Part shown: in pieces, positions 25,571 through 36,654 of the stretch
Position numbering within the stretch: position 1 is the stretch's first letter
Layout: each line of letters starts with the position of its first letter
From: Mactromeris polynyma
Taxonomy: Eukaryota; Mollusca; Bivalvia; Venerida; Mactridae
NCBI GenBank assembly: GCA_032209605.1
Contig: JASFXZ010000020.1
Coordinates: forward strand, 565,501 to 629,500
Length of the DNA stretch: 64,000 bases
Direction: 5' to 3'
The notes under the pieces: model-generated
Seen by the model: only the letters and a program-made list of their open reading frames with translations
Database searches by the model: none
What the model was told of the DNA's origin: nothing
Translations under genes and position numbers: made by a program

Positions 25571-28500
25571 ATGGAGTGGGTGAAAGTGCCACTACGTGAC
25601 GAGAATGGCGAAGGACTCGACGCAATAAAATGCGGTGACCTGCTGATGCCAGGGATTTTCGCGGGTGTTGACCCAAACAAAAGATTACAGTTGATAAAAG
25701 ACAAGGAATACAAGGAAGGAGACGTACTTCTATGCACGTATCCTAAAGTCGGTATGGTGGAATTTTCATTTATTTTCGTATTTTCCGGAACAGATTATTA
25801 GGTCATCTCTATCCAGAGTTATCGTTCCTGCTAGACTTTTCCACTTCAACAGGGTCCAAAAATATGTGTCTCCATTTTCTTTGAGATTTAGAGTGATTAT
25901 GAGATATTAGAGTAATAGCAGAGTTTTAGAGCCACACTCCACTCTCAGTCTTATAACCCCCCCCCCAAATCTCATTTTACATTCAAATTTATAATCCCGG
26001 GCTCAGGAACGACAACTCTGGATAGAGATTGAAAGTTACATACTAGTTCGAATACATAACATGATGAATACTGCAGGCATGGATAAGTAAGACTAGAACA
26101 AATTAAACATCATTGCTTCACATAGTATAGACGTAGTTCAAAGACACATATAATTTTTAGATATGAAAGGGGCAGTAACTCGTGATAATAATGCACACAG
26201 TTTTATTGGTGAAATTTTCTCTCCTTGAAGTATATCAAGATCAAAGTTTGAAAACTGCTCAGACAAAATAGTCTATCGATACCGACTTAACAATGTTATT
26301 TTAATTTCTAATGATATCTTGTTATTAACAAACATGATTATAAAAGATTTTGGATGATTAAATAGCAAGGGTGGTAATGTACGTAATTAACAAGCGTGTG
26401 TGATACAACTCCTTCCAAGACATAATAGATTGCGTGTAAATATGCTCAAAAATGTGAAGACAATTTGTAAAATGCACACGTTTCTGCCAAACTAGTGATA
26501 CTCTCGGGTATACATGTGTAGTGGATCACATATCATTCCCACAATGATTCGTTTACAATGAAAAAAATGAAAAATACCGAATCAAGGTATTTTCATCCAT
26601 TGGGACGCATCACCATGCATTTGTTGATGGTGTACATAACCACCATTGAATGCAAGTTGACTAGAATGCCAAGGTTTCTGTAAGATAAATACGTACCAGG
26701 TATCCATATAATCCAGATATTTATTTTGTTTTCCTTATCAGTAAGCATAGACCTAATGCAATGCTAAACTTTGTTGCTTTATAAGTCCCATTGTATAAAC
26801 GTAAATTGGTTGAGCACTGTCATAGTAGGATAGCAATATTATAAAAAAATAACTTATTCGCCTTATTTTCAACCAACTTGCTTAGGTACTATCTATTGTC
26901 TGTTATATTAGTTGAAATGTTTTTCAGGTACTCATTGGGTGACAAATATTTTGGAGTTTATGTGTTCTGAAGGTCCTATAGAGGAAATGTCTTCCGTCAA
27001 TCCAAATCTGATGGAACTGATGCCAACGGAGAGATGGCCATTAATTGACAAAGCAAGGGTTTTATCCAGTCATTTGCCTATCGATCGACTTCCAGTCTCC
27101 TATTTCCAAAATGGCGGCAAAATCATCATAGTCGCTCGAAATCCTAAAGATGCAATGGTATCCATGTATTTTCATTTACAAAAGGCAATTCATTTCGAAA
27201 GTAAAATGTCGTGGAACCATTTTTTCGAACTATATTCGAGCGGTGGAGGTTAGTACATGAAATCATTCAGTACACCATATGAGCGCTGCTATGGGATTTA
27301 CAAATTTCTGTAAGTGACGTCATTTCAAGAAAACATTTGATGTCTCTATTTGCAAGCAGGAAACAATATTAACTCCATATGGTCACTTAGTTTTCATATT
27401 GCCAAATGGGGCAAATATTACTTACTGTCAGTACACAGTGATGTCACATGTGACGTTTTTCAGGAAATGACGTCACTTAAAGAGGTTGGACATCATAATA
27501 TAGCGGCGCTTATATAATAATATCTGACAGAACTCCAACAGAAAGTTATGACCGTTCCAAGGCGGTACATCATTCATATGTGTCATGTGTCCATTGTGCT
27601 GTTGTAATCACTTCCATGATATCTAGAGTGGTACGACCAATGCTCTCTGTAAAATCGGAACAATTATTCTGCAATAATAGAAGTTTCTACATGTGTATGT
27701 CTCTCTTCCTTCTTGGATGGCTGTGCCTCGTGTATTGAATGCATTAAATATCTAGTTAACTACGTATTTTTCTGTTTTAGACAACTGTTGAGTGGTTAAC
27801 ACTTTGGTATCTAGTTAACTACGTATTTTTCTGTTTTAGACAACTGTTGAGTGGTTAACACTTTGGTATCTAGTTAACTACGTAGTTTTGAGATTACTGT
27901 TAAGTTGTTAACCTGATACATGTATCTAGTTAAATTTTACCAAGAAAAATATGCAGTTTATGCGTAGCATATCCCCCTAACATGATAATTAACTAGAAAT
28001 TAACATTAAACAGTGCTATGGTATCATTAATGAAAAACATTTGTAGTTTTGGTCATCAATAACTAGTGTTTGATCATAATTCTTGTTTTTTTCATAGATG
28101 GGAAACATATTAATGTTTTATAGTGAGATTTTGTTAAATACGATGTCACATACATAGCACTCAATATTATGAGAATTATTTCACCTTTGACTTGTCAATT
28201 TTGTTTTTCGATTAGATTATTTCCCTAGACATGTCATATAAGGAAAATGGAATAAATCAGTCAGAGAATAAAACTGCCTTGCGTTCAGTTACGGCGAACG
28301 GAAGCCTGCTCACTGTTCAGGACCGAACAAGTGTATTGACCGCCTCGTTTTTATTCTGGTTCCCTGCCTCAAGGACAGTAAAGGCAGGGAACCAGCCATG
28401 CGTTCATTTTGAAATTTGGTTCCCCGTGTGCAGTCATTGTGATACGGTGGGCCAGGGGTACATAACAAAATGTGAGCCACTGATAGCCTTAACTGAACGC

Positions 28501-30043
28501 AGTATTCGGCTCAAATATTACCTCCAAGTTGCGATGGCGAATGATAGCGAACGTTTTTCGCTATCACAATGGTCAATAGCAAAACTCGTGCGCTGTTTGG
28601 TAATGTTTACTTTACTGAACGCAAGGCTGGCACACACTACAGCAGCAATTGTCTCTTACCAATATTTTTGTTTCAAATTACAGTTCCATATGGGTCATAC
28701 TTCGACTATTACAACAATTGGGAGAAAAAGTTGAAAGAATGCAAGACGTCCAACTTTCTTATTGTTCATTTTGAAAAGTTAAAGAAGGTAACTTTTTTTC
28801 AACACATATATAAAGGCTTTAAGACATCTTTTTCATTCAGCAAATTTCCCTACTTATCAGTAGAGGCGTGTGGAGATGAATTTTTCTATTTGATTGACAG
28901 ATGTGTGTTAGATTTGTAAACCAATCAAATCTCAAGTTAAATGTCAAACACAAATTCTGCGGCCATTCAGCATTTGTAAGCTTGACGCCGATTGGTTGAA
29001 TTAATCTAAAATGTCTGTGTCCTTGTGCTTTTGATGTTGATTTACACTTTGTATGAGGCATTCCTGTTTGACCTGGATAATCATTTAACTAATAATGACA
29101 AAACTGACATGTGCTTTGTTTGCAACCAGATTTTTACAGTGAAGGTCACATACACAAGACAATGACTCCCCCCCCCCCCACGCAGAGTTGTATTTGTTTT
29201 TTGTTTTTGGAAGGATGGTTTGAAAGAACTCAGAAGGATTAAAGAATTCCTGAATATGGAGCATTCAGATGAACGACTGCAGCAGATCCTGGACAAACTT
29301 ACAATTAAGAAACTTCGGGATGCTGTCAGTTCTGGAAAAGTGAAATCAGTCTTAGTAGACAAGTCAGGCAATTCTTCTCTTTATCGTAAAGGTAAGACAA
29401 TCGGACCAAACAGGTGTGCAGTTTTGCAATGTTTTATTTTTTGGGAACGCAAAGTTGTTTGTTTGGAAACAGAAAGGTGTTTTGTAGGGCTGTCATTCAT
29501 CTTGATATATCAACGACTTTTCTGTCGAACGATATTTGATACACACAATATCGATATTAATGGCTGGAAAATACAGGAGAATGGGTACTGTCTAAAAATG
29601 TGCCAAAATAGTGTAACATCTCTTGGTAGTCGGTGGCTTGTTTAACAGTGCTCTTGTGGATAGTGCATTCCAAATGTTGGCAATATAATACACTCCGATG
29701 ACATATTTAGGATATTGCAATAAAGTATTTAATTACTTAAATGATATCTTGAAAAAGTGACAATGCAGTGTTGAAGAGTACATCTATATAAGGCATTTAC
29801 TACCAATTTTCTCATATTTATGACTTAGCAAATTTTTCCAAACAAAATACCTTTAAACATTAAAGTCATGTCTGGAGAGAGTAGAACAAGTGAAATGTAC
29901 AATGATAATTCTGTACCATAACGTCTGTTTCAGGTGAGATTGGGGATTGGAAGAATCATTTTACTGTGGCGCAAAATGAACGTTACAACAAGATTCTGGA
30001 AGAAAGGTTCAAAGACAGTATTTTCAATTTGGAAAATGTGTGA
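25571..30043 (+). CDS. Cytosolic sulfotransferase (SULT family), 5 exons, complete
   Basis: Exons are 25571-25751, 26928-27248, 28684-28787, 29214-29391 and 29934-30043 (894 nt, 297 aa plus TGA). Phases 1, 1, 0, 1 match at every junction. The P-loop that binds the PAPS 5'-phosphate is split by intron 1: TYPKV | GTHW, residues 57-64. The catalytic base is His109 in SSHLPIDRLP. The 3'-phosphate ligands Arg131 and Ser139 lie in VARNPKDAMVS. The C-terminal signature RKGEIGDWKNHFT (260-272), the second PAPS-binding block, spans the exon 4/5 junction. Length is typical of cytosolic SULTs (about 285-300 aa). There is no signal peptide or membrane span, so a soluble enzyme transferring sulfate from PAPS to a hydroxyl or amine acceptor is expected; the acceptor is unknown. 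ATG 25571 is chosen because it leads straight into the family N-terminus. Introns hold MITEs at 25805-26029, 27280-27512 and 28274-28627. P-loop residues Val60 and His63 differ from the common YPKSGTTW. Confidence 0.95.
25805..26029. mobile_element. MITE in sulfotransferase intron 1
   Basis: Inverted ends ATCTCTATCCAGAGTT and AACTCTGGATAGAGAT, continuing into CGTTCCTG/CAGGAACG. It starts about 54 bp after exon 1. Confidence 0.8.
26030..26927. other. Sulfotransferase intron 1, rest
   Basis: AT-rich sequence, no further repeat or coding signal recognised. Confidence 0.5.
27280..27512. mobile_element. CRE-bearing palindromic MITE, copy B
   Basis: Same family as 796-1022, in sulfotransferase intron 2. 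Ends are TGAGCGCTGCTATGGGATTT and TAGCGGCGCTTA, with GTGACGTCATTT and AAATGACGTCAC in the arms. Confidence 0.8.
27755..27900. repeat. 60-bp tandem duplication in sulfotransferase intron 2
   Basis: Just over two copies of TATCTAGTTAACTACGTATT with a TTCTGTTTTAGACAACTG tail. Confidence 0.8.
28274..28627. mobile_element. MITE in sulfotransferase intron 2
   Basis: Ends GCCTTGCGTTCAGTTA and TTTACTGAACGCAAGGC, about 350 bp. It ends about 56 bp before exon 3. Confidence 0.7.
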
Positions 30044-30321
30044 CAGATTATACCATTCAAAACAAACAGTGTATCAGTTTATAGCATGTTTTACCTTTTG
30101 AACAAACATGAAGCGTCTGTAAGCTCAGGCTGCAACGTTACCGGTTTCTCTCATTGTAGCTCTGTTTCAAGTACTACCCTTTCGGTTTTCACTTACTTGG
30201 TTTGATTATATAAATGTATGAAATATATAAAATTCTCTGATAGTTTAATGATCTATATTGACCAGGCATGAATATTTGACTAGATAATGAGTTAGCAGAA
30301 TGTGTAATAATAATAATATAA

Positions 30322-30327
30322 AATAAA
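30322..30327 (+). promoter_or_regulatory. Candidate sulfotransferase polyadenylation signal
   Basis: AATAAA about 280 nt after the sulfotransferase stop. A second AATAAA at 30664-30669 lies just before the 40-bp array and is an alternative. Confidence 0.4.
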
Positions 30328-30727
30328 CAGAACAATGACTAGAAATAGAACTTCATGTCCTGTACTAAAAGTGAATACATCCAACAGCTACGTAACTAAA
30401 AGATGAGTATATAAACTGTGTTCTCTGACTAGAATGTTTCTTCAAGCGTAAAAACGTCGTCTGACCAAACTGAATATCCGTAAGACAGTACAGAACCGTA
30501 AGAAAAAGAACAGAAATAAATTAACTCTGGTTAATCGTTGCAGCTGTACTGTAAGGTAACCATGTATGAAAGTGTCGGTTGTTTGTTTGGGTTTCAGACA
30601 TTTTGGACATGTATTGTATTAACTCAAGTTTTTATTCCAAGTCAGCTCTATGATTTATAAAACAATAAATGTAATACACCAACATTTTGTGTCCGATTTA
30701 TTTCCATGTACATGTAATTTTCAATAA

Positions 30728-31566
30728 CATGGCGCCAATGTTCAACATAAGGAGACAATGGGTAGACCATGGCGCCAATGTTCAACATAAGGAGACAATG
30801 GGTAGACCATGGCGCCAATGTTCAACGTTAGGAGACAATGGGTAGACTATGGCGCCAATGTTCAACATAAGGAGACAATGGGTAGACCATGGCGCCAATG
30901 TTCAACATAGGAGACAATGGGTAGACCATGGCGCCAATGTTCAATGTTAGGAGACAATGGGTAGACCATGGCGCCAATGTTCAACATAAGGAGACAATGG
31001 GTAGACCATGGCGCCAATGTTCAACATAAGGAGACAATGGGTAGACCATGGCGCCAATGTTCAACATAAGGAGACAATGGGTAGACCATGGCGCCAATGT
31101 TCAACATAAGGAGACAATGGGTAGACCATGGCGCCAATGTTCAACATAAGGAGACAATGGGTAGACCATGGCGCCAATGTTCAACATAAGGAGACAATGG
31201 ATAGACCATGGCGCCAATGTTCAACGTTAGGAGACAATGGGTAGACCATGGCGCCAATGTTCAACATAAGGAGACAATGGGTAGACCATGGCGCCAATGT
31301 TCAACATAAGGAGACAATGGGTAGACCATGGCGCCAATGTTCAACATAAGGAGACAAAGGGTAGACCATGGCGCCAATGTTCAACGTTAGGAGACAATGG
31401 GTAGACCATGGCGCCAATGTTCAACGTAAGGAGACAATGGGTAGACCATGGCGCCAATGTTCAACGTAAGGAGACAATGGGTAGACCATGGCGCCAATGT
31501 TCAACATAAGGAGACAATGGGTAGACCATGGCGCCAATGTTCAACATAAGGAGACAATGGGTAGAC
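30728..31566. repeat. 40-bp minisatellite, 21 copies
   Basis: The unit contains CCATGGCGCCAATGTTCAAC and AGGAGACAATGGGTAGA. Variation is limited mainly to CATAA/CGTTA. It starts just after the sulfotransferase 3' region. Confidence 0.95.
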
Positions 31567-31895
31567 TCAATATTGTTACAGGTCTCTCATATACTGCTGT
31601 GTAAATATATATCTAGAAAGCACTAAAATAAAAAAAAACAAGATAAGAAAAAATACAAACCATTTATTTTAAAACACAAAAAGCTTAAAAATTATATATT
31701 TAATCAAACGTAGTACATTTATAATAAATGACCAAGTTATAGAACAGCTGACAGGGTTTCTTGTAAACACAAGAATTTCTAAGAAGTTTTCGAATCATTA
31801 AAAACACGCAAGATAATAAAAAGTACAGAACAAAGTCCTGACAACGCTGATCTCCCCTAGCAGGATAAAGGGAGACAACTGAGTAGGAGACTGAA

Positions 31896-32140
31896 GATAA
31901 AATGTATACATTGAATGGATGAATAGAATAAAATGTATACATTGAATGGATGAATAGAATAAAATGTATACATTGAATGGATGAATAGAATAAAATGTAT
32001 ACATTGAATGGATGAATAGAATAAAATGTATACATTGAATGGATGAATAGAATAAAATGTATACATTGAATGGATGAATAGAATAAAATGTATACATTGA
32101 ATGGATGAATAGAATAAAATGTATACATTGAATAAATAGA
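31896..32140. repeat. 31-bp tandem repeat, about 8 copies
   Basis: Unit AATAAAATGTATACATTGAA plus TGGATGAATAG. A 43-bp triplicate (ATTAGATATACATGTAGATA) follows at about 32287-32415. Confidence 0.9.
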
Positions 32141-32872
32141 ATGAAGATTGATTTATATAAGGAATGTTAAGTATAACATACTTTTTATTGGAATGACACA
32201 GTAAACACAACACTCATAAATAAACCAATAATTTGTGTTTGTCTTCAAATATAGAATGAATGATATGTAACATTTTGTTGACCATTAGATATACATGTAG
32301 ATATATGTGTATATGTAGAATACAACATTAGATATACATGTATATATATGTGTATATGTAGAATACAACATTAGATATACATGTAGATATATGTGTATAT
32401 GTAGAATACAACATTAAATATCACAATTATAACACAATGACAATGGAATGAAACAATGAACACAATTATATAATGATGTTATATTCTGTGAACAAACTAC
32501 TTGCATGTGGTAACTAAACAAGTACTACATAATAAAGTCAGGTTTCATGGCTTCAACATGAGGTTGGAGATCAATCATTAGCAATTCTGACCAAACTAAA
32601 GCCTTTGATAGGTTGGCTCTGAGCACAGTCTTAGAATTGGCCAATGACTGCATTCTCAGATTGGTCTAAAATGTCTGTCTTTAGCCTTGGGTCCAGTATT
32701 ACATAACATAGTCCATGTGTAATATGCATGTGTTATGCATATATAAACCGTGGGAATGATAAGCAAACTCAAAACAAGGGTATCAAATACAACTAAATAT
32801 ACAGTCAGAACATTTAACAAATAGAATATAGAATCACGTAACTGAATTTAAAACAATATCACTGCCAGTATA

Positions 32873-33162
32873 TACAGTTAAACTTTGATAACTCAAACAG
32901 GCGACAACTCGAGAACCCCGGATTTGTCAAGGAAATGGCAGAGTCCCGGACTTTATTTCTTCTATTTTCAGATAAAATATACCACCGATAACTCAAGCAG
33001 AAATAAGTCGAAAACTGGTACAAGTGTAAAAAACTATGAAAATAAGGCATTTCATAAAAAACAGTGAAGGATATGATGGAAAATCTGGGTAACTCGAAAC
33101 ATCGGGCAACTCGAGCTTTTCGGATGGACCCCGCGACTTCGAGTTATCGAAGTTTAACTGTA
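32873..33162. mobile_element. Pogo/Tigger-like MITE
   Basis: Ends TACAGTTAAACTTTGATAAC and GTTATCGAAGTTTAACTGTA, 290 bp. Confidence 0.75.
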
Positions 33163-34311
33163 GTATATATACAATGTAAACATTGAAAAACAATAAGTTA
33201 AGAAGAACATTTTGCAACAATAGATACAGTAACTGCATACAGACACAAACATATTACATAATGTTGGCACCCTCCAACATCCAATCTACATTACTAATTG
33301 AATTCATGAATATTCTGGATAATGTAGATACATTGTATTTGAAACAAGAAATATCTTGAAAAAAGATGGTGGGTGCAATTTGAAGGTTAAGATTTGTTGT
33401 GCAACAGAAAAGATTGGGGAGATGTTACGATTGCTGGTCACTCCAGATCCAAAATTCACCGAAATTCAGTGGATTTCAGTATGGTAATGTACCCTTTATC
33501 AAAAGGTTAACCAACCCGCATCAAGGTTAAAAACATTGTTCAGTTGAAAAGAAATTGCCTTGGAGGTTAATGTAAGATTTTGATTGGTTTACACAACACT
33601 TATATGCAAATAGCAGAATCATGTCAGTACGGCTGCTCCAAAAAATCAACAAGTCTGGGACATTAAGCCAGGTGCCAACAAGTCTGGGACATTAAGCCAG
33701 GTGCCACATTAAGCCAGGTGCCAACAAGTCTGGGACATTAAGCCAGGTGGCAACAATATGGTTTATTCAGTGGTTCCACTAGTTGCTGAATCTCAAGGGT
33801 CATTTTGATCATTTTTGACAGGAAATTACTACTTTATAGCCAAAAAACCTATAATTTAGAGAAAAATTTACCCTTCAGCCAGAATCCTGAGGGTGAAAAT
33901 GTGGCTTTTTGGAAATTCCAGGGGTCAAAGTGTCAAATCAAGGGTCAAATGGAACATCTAAAGCAATAACATATACAACCCATTACCAAGGTGATTATAG
34001 GTTGGTACAAAAAGTAAATGCCGAAAAAAAAAATCAACTCAAAGTAAGCACAGTATAAAAAGAACACAACAGACATAATGGTGGCCATGAGAAATGGACT
34101 AACAATGATCGGATACAACTCCTCAACCTTAAATCATCTTCAAGTTTTGAAAATTGAGTAGTACATTTTGTAAGTGACCAAAAATGCAGCATATTTATGG
34201 TAGAGATTTCTTCACAAATAACAAATCAACAATGATACATAGTATAAGTAATATTTATGGTCATTAAAGTAAGGGTGATATGGACAGAAACCATTTCAAT
34301 ATGCTATCAAT
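33163..34311. other. Intergenic, interspersed-repeat fragments only
   Basis: 33655-33750 holds a short tandem of CAAGTCTGGGACATTAAGCC. 33770-33960 is a copy of a repeat family marked by GGGTCAATTTTTC/CAAGGGTCAAATGGAAC, also seen near 40740-40910, 51350-51400, 54440-54560 and 55075-55130. No gene is seen. Confidence 0.5.
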
Positions 34312-34756
34312 TAGGGATGTCAACGAACATTCGAATATTCGTTTGTATGTCCGAATATTCAAATACCTATTCGGCATTTGAATATTCAGTAAAATATATA
34401 TTTTCAGTATAAAAGCTGAATGCAAGTGTATTAAATTTCAATGATGGGCTTTATCGCGTTGAATGACATTTTATGCGTGAAATAATATTTACAGGTGTTA
34501 CTTGTCATGTCATGTTGTATATTTGGGGGAAAGAGAGATATAACACTCTGATGATGACAGTTAGGCACTGAAATTATTAGTAATCATGGGGATTCTTACA
34601 ACTTAAGTCATCAATTTAAACACAAAATTGATAAGCATAAAGTTAAACTTAGAATTTCAAATGTATTATTATTAAATAAGAAGGTCAAATGTTCGAAGTC
34701 GTTCGGAAGGTTGACTGAATATTCGAATACCAAACTTGCCATTCGTTGACATCCCT
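34312..34756. mobile_element. hAT-like non-autonomous element
   Basis: Ends TAGGGATGTCAACGAACATT and CATTCGTTGACATCCCT, with ATTCGAATATTCG subterminal motifs. A right-end fragment of the same family is at 46458-46481. Confidence 0.65.
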
Positions 34757-35124
34757 TCTATACAAACATGTAAATAAGATACCAATACACATTTTGAAAT
34801 ACCGAGACAATTGAAAAGTATCGTATGTTTACTAAGGGTCAGTTACAGGAAATAACTGCCTTATTTTTATTCTGGTGTCATTATCGACTCTCTGGGCAGT
34901 GCGAATATGTGCATGTTTCATTCATAATGATTGTCTAAAGAAACAAACTGACAGCATCCCTGCATTTTTTGGGATCCAAAAATATTTTTTGAAAGAATTT
35001 TGGTATTTAAAGCACTGTCTGTATAAAAACAATTTGGATAAATGCCTGTTAATATTTTTAAGAACTTAATTTTCTATTCCTACTTACATGTATAAACATT
35101 GGTAAATCGATGTATCATCAATAT

Positions 35125-35440
35125 ATAGTCAAACCTTGTTCATTCGAATGATTCGCATTCGGGTCTGAAATTTCATTTGATTAATACATGGTTTCGAATA
35201 GCCCGTTTCATTTCGACACCCATATGAAGATACAATTGGAAAATTTTCGACGTACATGTACAAAAGGGAGGTCATTTTGGGTATTCATTCTCATTTCAAT
35301 GCAAAGGGAGGCAATTTCTACACAGTGAATAATGATACAGCGTATTTGGGTAGAAGATTGTTGAATACATGAGGTCCGAATGTTTTTGACTTGATGTACC
35401 ACTACGGCAATCGAAGGCACCATACTTTAACAAGGTTTTT
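35125..35440. mobile_element. Degraded pogo/Tigger-like element
   Basis: Left end TATAGTCAAACCTTGTTCAT with TTCGAATGATTCGCATTCG, related to 380-560. The right end is unclear. Confidence 0.4.
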
Positions 35441-35959
35441 AACAATATAAAATCCAATTCTAGCAGAGAAAACCAATAAATATCATTAACATTACAAATA
35501 TATATACTTCATAAATATCATAAACACATATTGAAAAATATATATATAAGTAATGGCTGTGTATTAATCCAAAGACAAATATGGCCACACTTTTAACCAG
35601 TACTGAAATAAAAAAAACACAAAATAAAAATATACTAAACGCCATCAAAAATGCTACCAAAAATTGTGAATATAGAAGTCGTTGTAAGTGACATTACAAA
35701 GGCAAAAATATTCTTTATTGCTCAAACATAGTTTCATAATATTATTGGTCTAGAGTTTAATAAAGTTTTGAACAAGAATTAACACATAGATAACTGTAAC
35801 ACGCTTTTGACAGTTGGTACTACAAAATGACGCCTAGTTCAAGTAGATGCATTTTGAATGGTGTCAAGTATATATTCATACAGAACAAAATGCAAGTAAT
35901 TTCAAAGAACTTAATATAAAGATTCAATATTTTGTAGTTATTTCGCATTCTGATGTAAA

Positions 35960-36250
35960 TAATCTAGTTACTGAGAGAAAGGTCAGACAAAGGCTGCTTG
36001 TTTCATCATGCAAGATCATCGGGTAACATTGCAGGAGGTAGCCAGTAGGTTTAGCATTGATAACGCATCCGCACACACAATTGTACATAACACTTTGGTA
36101 TGAACAAGGTCAGTGCTAGGTGGGTGCCGAGACAGTTACTATTTGAGTCTTTTTAAACATGAAGGCGATAAGTTCTTAAACTGCATTATCACTGGTGATG
36201 AAATGTGGGATCATTACTTCGAACTTGAGACAAAAGCTCAATCAAAGTAG
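35960..36250 (+). pseudogene. Mariner transposase remnant
   Basis: An open stretch HRVTLQEVASRFSIDNASAH (from about 35994) matches the mariner DNA-binding region. It is interrupted by a TGA and frameshift, then VSARWVPRQ and ITGDEMWDHYFELETKAQSK. The last block holds the first catalytic Asp of the D,D34D triad and the usual WxHYxxExKxQS context. Most of the gene, including the later Asp residues, is missing. It lies downstream of the proposed ACER3 end. Confidence 0.8.
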
Positions 36251-36567
36251 CTTAAAGAAGTAATAAAGGTATATACACTTAAAGGAACTTTTAACGCTAC
36301 CTTTGATATTTTTTAATTTTCTCAAAACCTGGTCAATGGAAATAAATGAAACATTGCATACCGAAAGAACAAGGCATTGGTGAAATTTTATAAAAATCGA
36401 GCAATCAGTTTATTTACCAACACTGGTTAAGTGCAGTACTCCCCTAAATCAAAAGTAGCAGAATTGCCAATATCTGTCATCACTCCATTCATAAGTTTTA
36501 ATGGGACAATTTGTATTGCATTAAACATCAAGAAATGAAATCAGTTATATTTAAAAATTAAAACAAT

Positions 36568-36573
36568 TTTATT
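36568..36573 (-). promoter_or_regulatory. Candidate ACER3 polyadenylation signal
   Basis: AATAAA on the minus strand, about 46 nt downstream of the proposed ACER3 stop. It independently favours placing the 3' end here. Confidence 0.5.
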
Positions 36574-36618
36574 TTTGACAATGACACCTTTTCAATGCAT
36601 CTAGCTATTATACATGTA

Positions 36619-36654
36619 TTAAACACTGTCTACTGGGTGATGTACCTGTTTGAA
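36619..36654 (-). CDS. ACER3: Probable ACER3 terminal exon
   Basis: Exon 10 ends in phase 0 at ...KASIK with a GTATGT donor. A pyrimidine-rich acceptor ending CTCTCAAAG at 36655 opens 11 codons, [11 protein letters not shown], and a TAA. The join restores a Lys-Phe like the KVKF of vertebrate ACER3 and brings the protein to 255 aa. An AATAAA lies about 46 nt beyond the stop. The alternative is reading through the exon 10 donor, which stays open for roughly 45 codons; I judge that less likely. Confidence 0.55.
   Translation of the reverse strand, partial: FKQVHHPVDSV

Noticed and set aside
28231..28734. 167-codon plus-strand frame
   Set aside because: It lies over a MITE in sulfotransferase intron 2 and overlaps exon 3 in a different frame.
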